Source: Haematobia irritans (lineage: Eukaryota; Arthropoda; Insecta; Diptera; Muscidae). From it: a stretch of 64,000 nucleotides of DNA. Below the pieces are notes generated by a model. It was not told the origin of the DNA. It did no database searches and saw only the letters and a program-made list of their open reading frames with translations. A program made the translations under genes and the position numbers. The stretch covers positions 109,696,171 through 109,760,170 of the forward strand of contig NC_134398.1 of the NCBI RefSeq assembly GCF_050003625.1. The letters run 5' to 3'. Positions 59,058 through 64,000 of this stretch are shown in pieces (position 1 is the stretch's first letter; each line of letters opens with the position of its first letter).

Positions 59058-60027
59058 CACGCTCACAAAAAATCGCTTCTGTAACATATACTCCCAAACA
59101 TATTTGCTTCAAGCATATACATTTTTGGGTATTGCCCAAACATTTATATGTTTGATCTCTTCCAATATATAATATGTTTGAAAGCATATTGGTCTAAACA
59201 ATATATGTTTGGGTAGTCTAAGTTCCAAACATTTTGTATTTTTGCATCCAAATTCAATAATGTTGTCTTCCAAAAAACAATATGTTATTATGTGAACATA
59301 TAATATGTTTGGAAGCATTTTGCACCCAAAAATATTATATGCTTAAAAAAAATTCTCCCAAACAATATTGTGCTCAAAATTTTATTTATTTATTTATATA
59401 TTTACAATCATAATGAATTATGAAAATAAACAGGTAATATAGGTGCTAATAATAAACAGGTAATATAGGTGCTAATTTTGTTTCTGCCCAATTGTATATT
59501 CCCCCACATCTTTCTCACTTCCACGAGATTTTTTAGTTCTTAGCACCTTTTTCTGTAATACAAACATTGTAGAAGAAATTATTCAATTGTATGATTTTTT
59601 TATTTTAATTTTACCTTTTGCCGGACGGGGATTCGAACAGCGGACCACACAGTTTGTAAGGATCAAAGAAGTAGCTGATCAATTGCCCAAGGAAAAATAA
59701 AATGTTAATTTTGTAATAACAAGCAACAACCACCAACTTAATTCAATATCGCTCCCTGTTAAATAGCGCTCCAAGCTACTAAACACATATATGTTTATAG
59801 GCTATTTCTAAATTAATATATGTTTGCATCCAAGCATATTATATTTACAAACATTTTATGTCCCAAACATAATATGTTCTAACATATTAACATATATGTC
59901 CCAAACATGTTATGCTAGTTTATGAACATTATATGCTTGCACTCAAAAATATTGTGTTTAAAAATTTGTGTTCCAAACATATAATGTTTATAGCCAAACA
60001 TATGAAAAACAGTCTTTTTCATCCGTG
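59058..60027 (+). mobile_element. Delta element 3 (970 bp)
   Basis: CACGCTCAC...at 59058, ...CATCCGTG to 60027, TA on both sides (59056-59057, 60028-60029). Other beta monomers give the empty site 'cccccatatagaccgatc'. A short repeat 'aataaacaggtaatataggtgct' is doubled near 59430-59475. Confidence 0.85.
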
Positions 60028-60438
60028 TAGACCGATCTCCCAATTTTACTTCATGGGCTTCTAGAAACCATAGTTTCTATGCGATTTCCCTGAAATTGGA
60101 CATCTAGAGGTATTTTAGGAGCACAAATAGGAGTGCCGAAAATGGTGCCTATCGGTCCATGTATTTATATAGCCCCCACATAGACCGATATCCCGATTTT
60201 ACTTCTAGGGCTTCTAGAAACCGTATTTTATATCCGATTTGCCTTAAACTTCAAATACATAGGTATTTTAGGACCACAAATAGGTGTGAAGTAAATGATG
60301 GTTATCGGCTCATGTGTTGGTATAGCCCCTCTATAGACCGATCTTCCGATTTTTTGGGGGGTTTTTAGAATACGTACTTTCTATCCGATTTTCATGAAAT
60401 TGCAAATTTTGTATTTTATATATAAAGTCATTATAAAA

Positions 60439-61970
60439 CAAGTATATGTGGCCGTAAGTTCGGCCAGGCCGAATCTTATGTACCCTCCACCATGGATTGA
60501 GTAGAAACTTCTACCAAAGACTGTCATCCACAATCGAATTACTTGGGTTGTGGTATCTTAAAACTTCTTAACATCGTTTTCTAAATTGTGAGTTAGTCCA
60601 TACGTGGTATATATTAGACAAAAAAGTTATGTATAGGTAAGTCTACAAATAATTACGAATCGATATGGACTTTTTGCACGGTACGTAGAGAGCCAGAATT
60701 GAAATATGGGGGTCGCTTATATGGGGACTATATACAATTGAACTTGATATGGACCAATTTTTGTGTGATTGGGGATCGATTTATCTGAAGGCTATATATA
60801 ACTATAGACCGATATGGACATAGTTTGGCATGGTTGTTAACGGTCATATACTAGCACAATGTACCAAATTTCAACTGACTCGGATGAAATTTGCTCCTTC
60901 AAGAGGCTCCAAATCCAAATCTCGGGATCGGTTTATATGGGGGCTATATATGATTATGGACTGATACGGACCACTTTTGGCATGGTTGTTAAATATCATA
61001 TACTACCACCACGTTCCAAATTTCAACCAGATCGGATGAATTTTGCTTCTCCAAAAGGCACCGGAGGTCAAATCTGGGGATCGGTTTATATGAGAGCTAT
61101 ATATAATTATGGACTGATAGGAACCAATTCCTGCATGGTTGTTGGATACCATATACTAACATCACGTACCAAATTTCAACAGAATAGGAAGATTTTTGCT
61201 CTTCCAAGGGGCACCGGAGGTCCAATCTGGCGATCGGTTTATATGGGGCCTATATATAATTATGGACCGATATCGACCAATTTTTGCATGGGTGTTTGAT
61301 GCCATATATTAACACCACGTACCAAATTTGAACAGAATCAGATGAATTTTGGTCTTCCAAGAGGCTCCGGAGGTCAAATTTGGTGATCGGTTTATATGGG
61401 GCTATATATAATTATGGACCGATGTTAACCAATTTTCGCATGGTTGTTAGAGACCATATACTAACTTTATGTACCAAATTTCAGCCGGATCGGATGAAAT
61501 TTGTTTCTCTTAGAGGCTCGGCAAGCCAAATCGGGGGATCGGTTTATATGTGTGCCATATATAATTATGGACCGATGTGGACCAATTTTTGCATGGTTGT
61601 TAGAGACCATATACTAACACCATGTACAAAATTTCAGACGGATCGGATAAAATTTGCTTTTCTTAGAGGCTTCGCAAGTCAAATTAGGGGGTCCGTTTAT
61701 ATGGGGGCTATACGTAAAAGTGGACCGATATGGCCCACTTGCAATACCATCTGACCTACATCAATAACAACTACTTGTGCCAAGTTTCAAGTTGATAGCA
61801 TGTTTCGTTCGAAAGTTGGCGTGATTTCAACAGACGGACGGACATGCTCAGATCGGCTCAGAATTTCACCATGACCCAGAATACATACTTTATGGGGTCT
61901 TAGAGCAATATTTCGATGTGTTACAAACGGAATGACAAAGTTAATATACCCCCCATCCTATGGTGGAGGG
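60439..61970 (+). repeat. Alpha dispersed repeat 6, full length without insertions
   Basis: CAAGTATATGTGGCCG at 60439, GGTGGAGGG to 61970, then TATAA. The order is: hairpin TTCGGCCAGGCCGAA, 'gattgtggat', 'cgtagagagcca', about six 153-bp monomers, a target-like 'gacggacgg' run, 'gactcag..atttcacca', TATA-like stretch, terminal hairpin 'ccccatcctatggtggagggt'. At 1.53 kb it is the best reference copy in the window. Confidence 0.8.
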
Positions 61971-62597
61971 TATAATAAGATTGGTTTGAAAATTCGCCCT
62001 ATTTTCATCGATATATATTGAACCACTTAACTTATCACAGATCTAATTATACACGTTTATTCGTCATCTCAATACCTCGCATTCGAGTACAAACAACGAT
62101 ATGATCGGACATTTCTAGCTCGAGTTATAATTTGTTTAGTGAAAAAATTCAGAAAAACTAAACAAAACGGGATATCTCAAAAACGGTGCCATACAAAAAT
62201 TTTCGAATTCAGCAGATCAAAATACAAAGGTCATTAAATGTACATTTTCAGTGTAAACTAGTGTTAACAAACACCACACAAAAATTCATATTTGGATATA
62301 GAAAAAACAAGACCACTTCGGTATTAGGGAGATAACACAAAGAGGGGCAAAAGAAAGCAGCTGATTTTATCAATTTAGAATCTTGAAATATTAACTGATA
62401 AACCACAAAAGACTTCAGGGGGAAACACAACTAAAATTCTTGCTTAAATTTACATATATGGAAGAACGAACACGTAACAATGAGACTGAAAAATATTAAT
62501 TTTATAACAAATGTAAAACAAGTTTTACACATTGTTATTATTTTAAAATATAGTTAACACCATTTAATTCAATATTCATTTCGATAGAATTTTTATA
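61971..62597. other. Unassigned, no features recognised
   Basis: AT-rich; no ORF, repeat unit or terminal repeat that I can support. Confidence 0.4.
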
Positions 62598-63346
62598 CCC
62601 TCCACCAGAGGATGGGGGTATATTAACTTGTCATTCCGTTTGTAACACATCGAAATATCGCTCTAAGACCCCATAAAGTATATATATTCTGGGTCGTGGT
62701 GAAATTCTGAGTCGATCTGAGCATGTCCGTCCGTCTGTTGAAATCACGCTAACTTCCAAACGAAACACGCTATCGACTTGAAACTTGGCACAAGTTGTTG
62801 TTATTGATGTAGGCTGGATGGTATTGCAAATGGGCCATATCGGTCCACTTTTACGTATAGCCCCCATATAAACGGACCCCCAAATTTGGCTTGCGATTGC
62901 TCTAAGAGAAGCAAATTTCATCCGATCCGTCTGAAATTTTGTACATGGCGTTAATATATGGTCTCTAACAACCATGCAAAAATTGGTCCACATCTGTCCA
63001 TAATTATATATAGCCCCCATATAAACCGATCCCCCGATTTGGCTTGCCGATCCTCTAAGAGAAACAAATTTCATCCGATCCGGGTGAAATGGTGTTAGTA
63101 TATGGTCTCTACCAACCATGCAAAAATTGGCCCACATCGGTCCATAATTATATATAGCCCCCATATAAACCCATCCCCAGATTTGGCTTGCGGAGCCTCT
63201 AAGAGAAGCAAATTTCATCCAATCCGGTTGAAATTAGGTACATAGTGTCAGCATATGGTTTCTAACAACCATGCAAAAATTGGTCCACATCGGTCCATAA
63301 TTATATATAGACCCCGTATAAACCGATCCCCAGATTTGACCTCCGG
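62598..63346 (-). repeat. Alpha dispersed repeat 7 (truncated)
   Basis: Reversed: terminal CCCTCCACCAGAGG at 62598, TATA-like stretch, GTCCGTCCGTC, monomers; cut at 63346 by the minisatellite. Confidence 0.8.
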
Positions 63347-64000
63347 TGTAGAGGTGTGCGCGTGAGGGAGTTTTCACGCACGCTCACAAATTCAAAATGT
63401 CATTCACGCACAATCACGCACGCCTTTTTTAGAATTGCTCACACTCACGCACGCTCACGAATGAATTCGTAACATTCACGCACGATCACGGACGCCCGTT
63501 TTTGAATTGCTCACACTCACACACGCTCACGAATGAATTCGTAACATTCACGCACGATCACGCACGCCCGTTTTTGAATTGCTCACACTCACGCACGCTC
63601 ACGAATGAATTCGTAACATTCACGCACGAAGGTTTTTATTGATTCACGCTCACTCACGTTCACGAACCAAAATCCTGCAAAGATAAACACTCACGATTGC
63701 AGAATAGTGACTACCGCACGCTCACGACGGGATATATCAACTCACGCACGTTCACGAACAACAAACTTATTCACGCACACTCACGATTCGAAAAAAAACT
63801 ACTCACGCACGTTCACGAACAATGAAACGTACTTCCACACACTCACGATTCATAAAAAAAACTATTCACGCACGCTCACGATGTAAAATGCAACTCACGC
63901 ACGTTCACGACTATTATACTTACAAAACAAACGAAAAAATGTAATTCACGAATGAGTACGAACTTAAAAACTTACTCACTCTCGCCTGTGATACAAATGA
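63347..64000 (+). repeat. CACG-rich minisatellite, 72-bp unit then degenerate
   Basis: 'tcacgaatgaattcgtaacattcacgcacg' recurs at 63455, 63527 and 63599 (72-bp spacing). On both sides the array decays into shorter 'ctcacgcacgttcacga' words to the window end. Base composition changes abruptly from the AT-rich flank. No ORF. It runs off the window. Confidence 0.85.

Larger units (their letters stand above)
57971..60420 (-). repeat. Beta dispersed repeat 3, broken by two insertions
   Basis: Monomer pieces at 57971-58027, 58965-59057 and 60028-60420 ('atagaccgatctcccaattttact', 'tatagcccccacatagaccgat'). They join up if the DD41D and delta 3 elements are skipped. Confidence 0.7.

Noticed and set aside
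63347..64000. Telomeric repeat at the window end
   Set aside because: The unit is a 72-bp CACG-rich sequence, not a short G-rich telomere repeat, and Diptera use other telomere systems.

Overview
The window looks like fly (Diptera) DNA, most likely a calyptrate muscid such as Stomoxys, Haematobia or Musca. The evidence is an insect gustatory-receptor exon, insect-type transposons (DD41D mariner-like, hAT, BEL/Pao with an env-like region, errantivirus-like Ty3/gypsy, CR1 and I-group non-LTR), and AT-rich dispersed repeats that I recognise from muscid genomes. The genus is inference. Apart from one host gene exon, almost every base I can assign is mobile or repeat DNA. I found no undescribed pathway or defence system. 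The interest lies in the nested structure, which can be read precisely because many occupied insertion sites have an empty paralogue in the same window.

Layout. Copy A (1-18632) and copy B (43063-55395) are a direct segmental duplication. Both carry, in order: the 3' end of an RNase H-bearing non-LTR element, an unidentified block, a dispersed repeat ('gamma'), a dead reverse transcriptase broken by a TA-flanked AT-rich element ('delta') and by hAT material, then non-coding DNA. In B this leads into the gustatory receptor at 55640-56698. In A it stops about 240 bp short of that position. Extra insertions unique to A include a Transib-like element (2027-3671), a tandem triplication (3779-6684) and a PHD-finger CR1 element (12479-17008) inside an 'alpha' repeat. 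B has an internal tandem duplication (46184-52249) and a hAT element with 8-bp target duplication (47100-53476).

Between the copies lies a large imperfect palindrome (about 18633-40384) built from deleted gypsy-like retroelements and alpha repeats. Its core arms (22169-24830 and 25101-27762) are nearly identical, free of indels over 2662 bp, and surround a (TA)n-rich spacer. Each outer arm has gained private insertions: a Harbinger-like MITE on the left; a DD41D element, an I-group non-LTR element and a complete-length BEL/Pao provirus-like element on the right.

After the receptor exon (55640-56698) its putative intron is filled by delta elements, a DD41D copy, and beta and alpha repeats. 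The last receptor exon (TM7) is not seen. The window ends in a CACG-rich minisatellite (63347-64000).

Naming used here: alpha, beta and gamma are dispersed repeats that begin CAAGTA, end near GGG followed by TATAA, and carry internal tandem monomers; delta is a TA-flanked AT-rich element carrying tRNA-like sequence. These are my labels, not database names.
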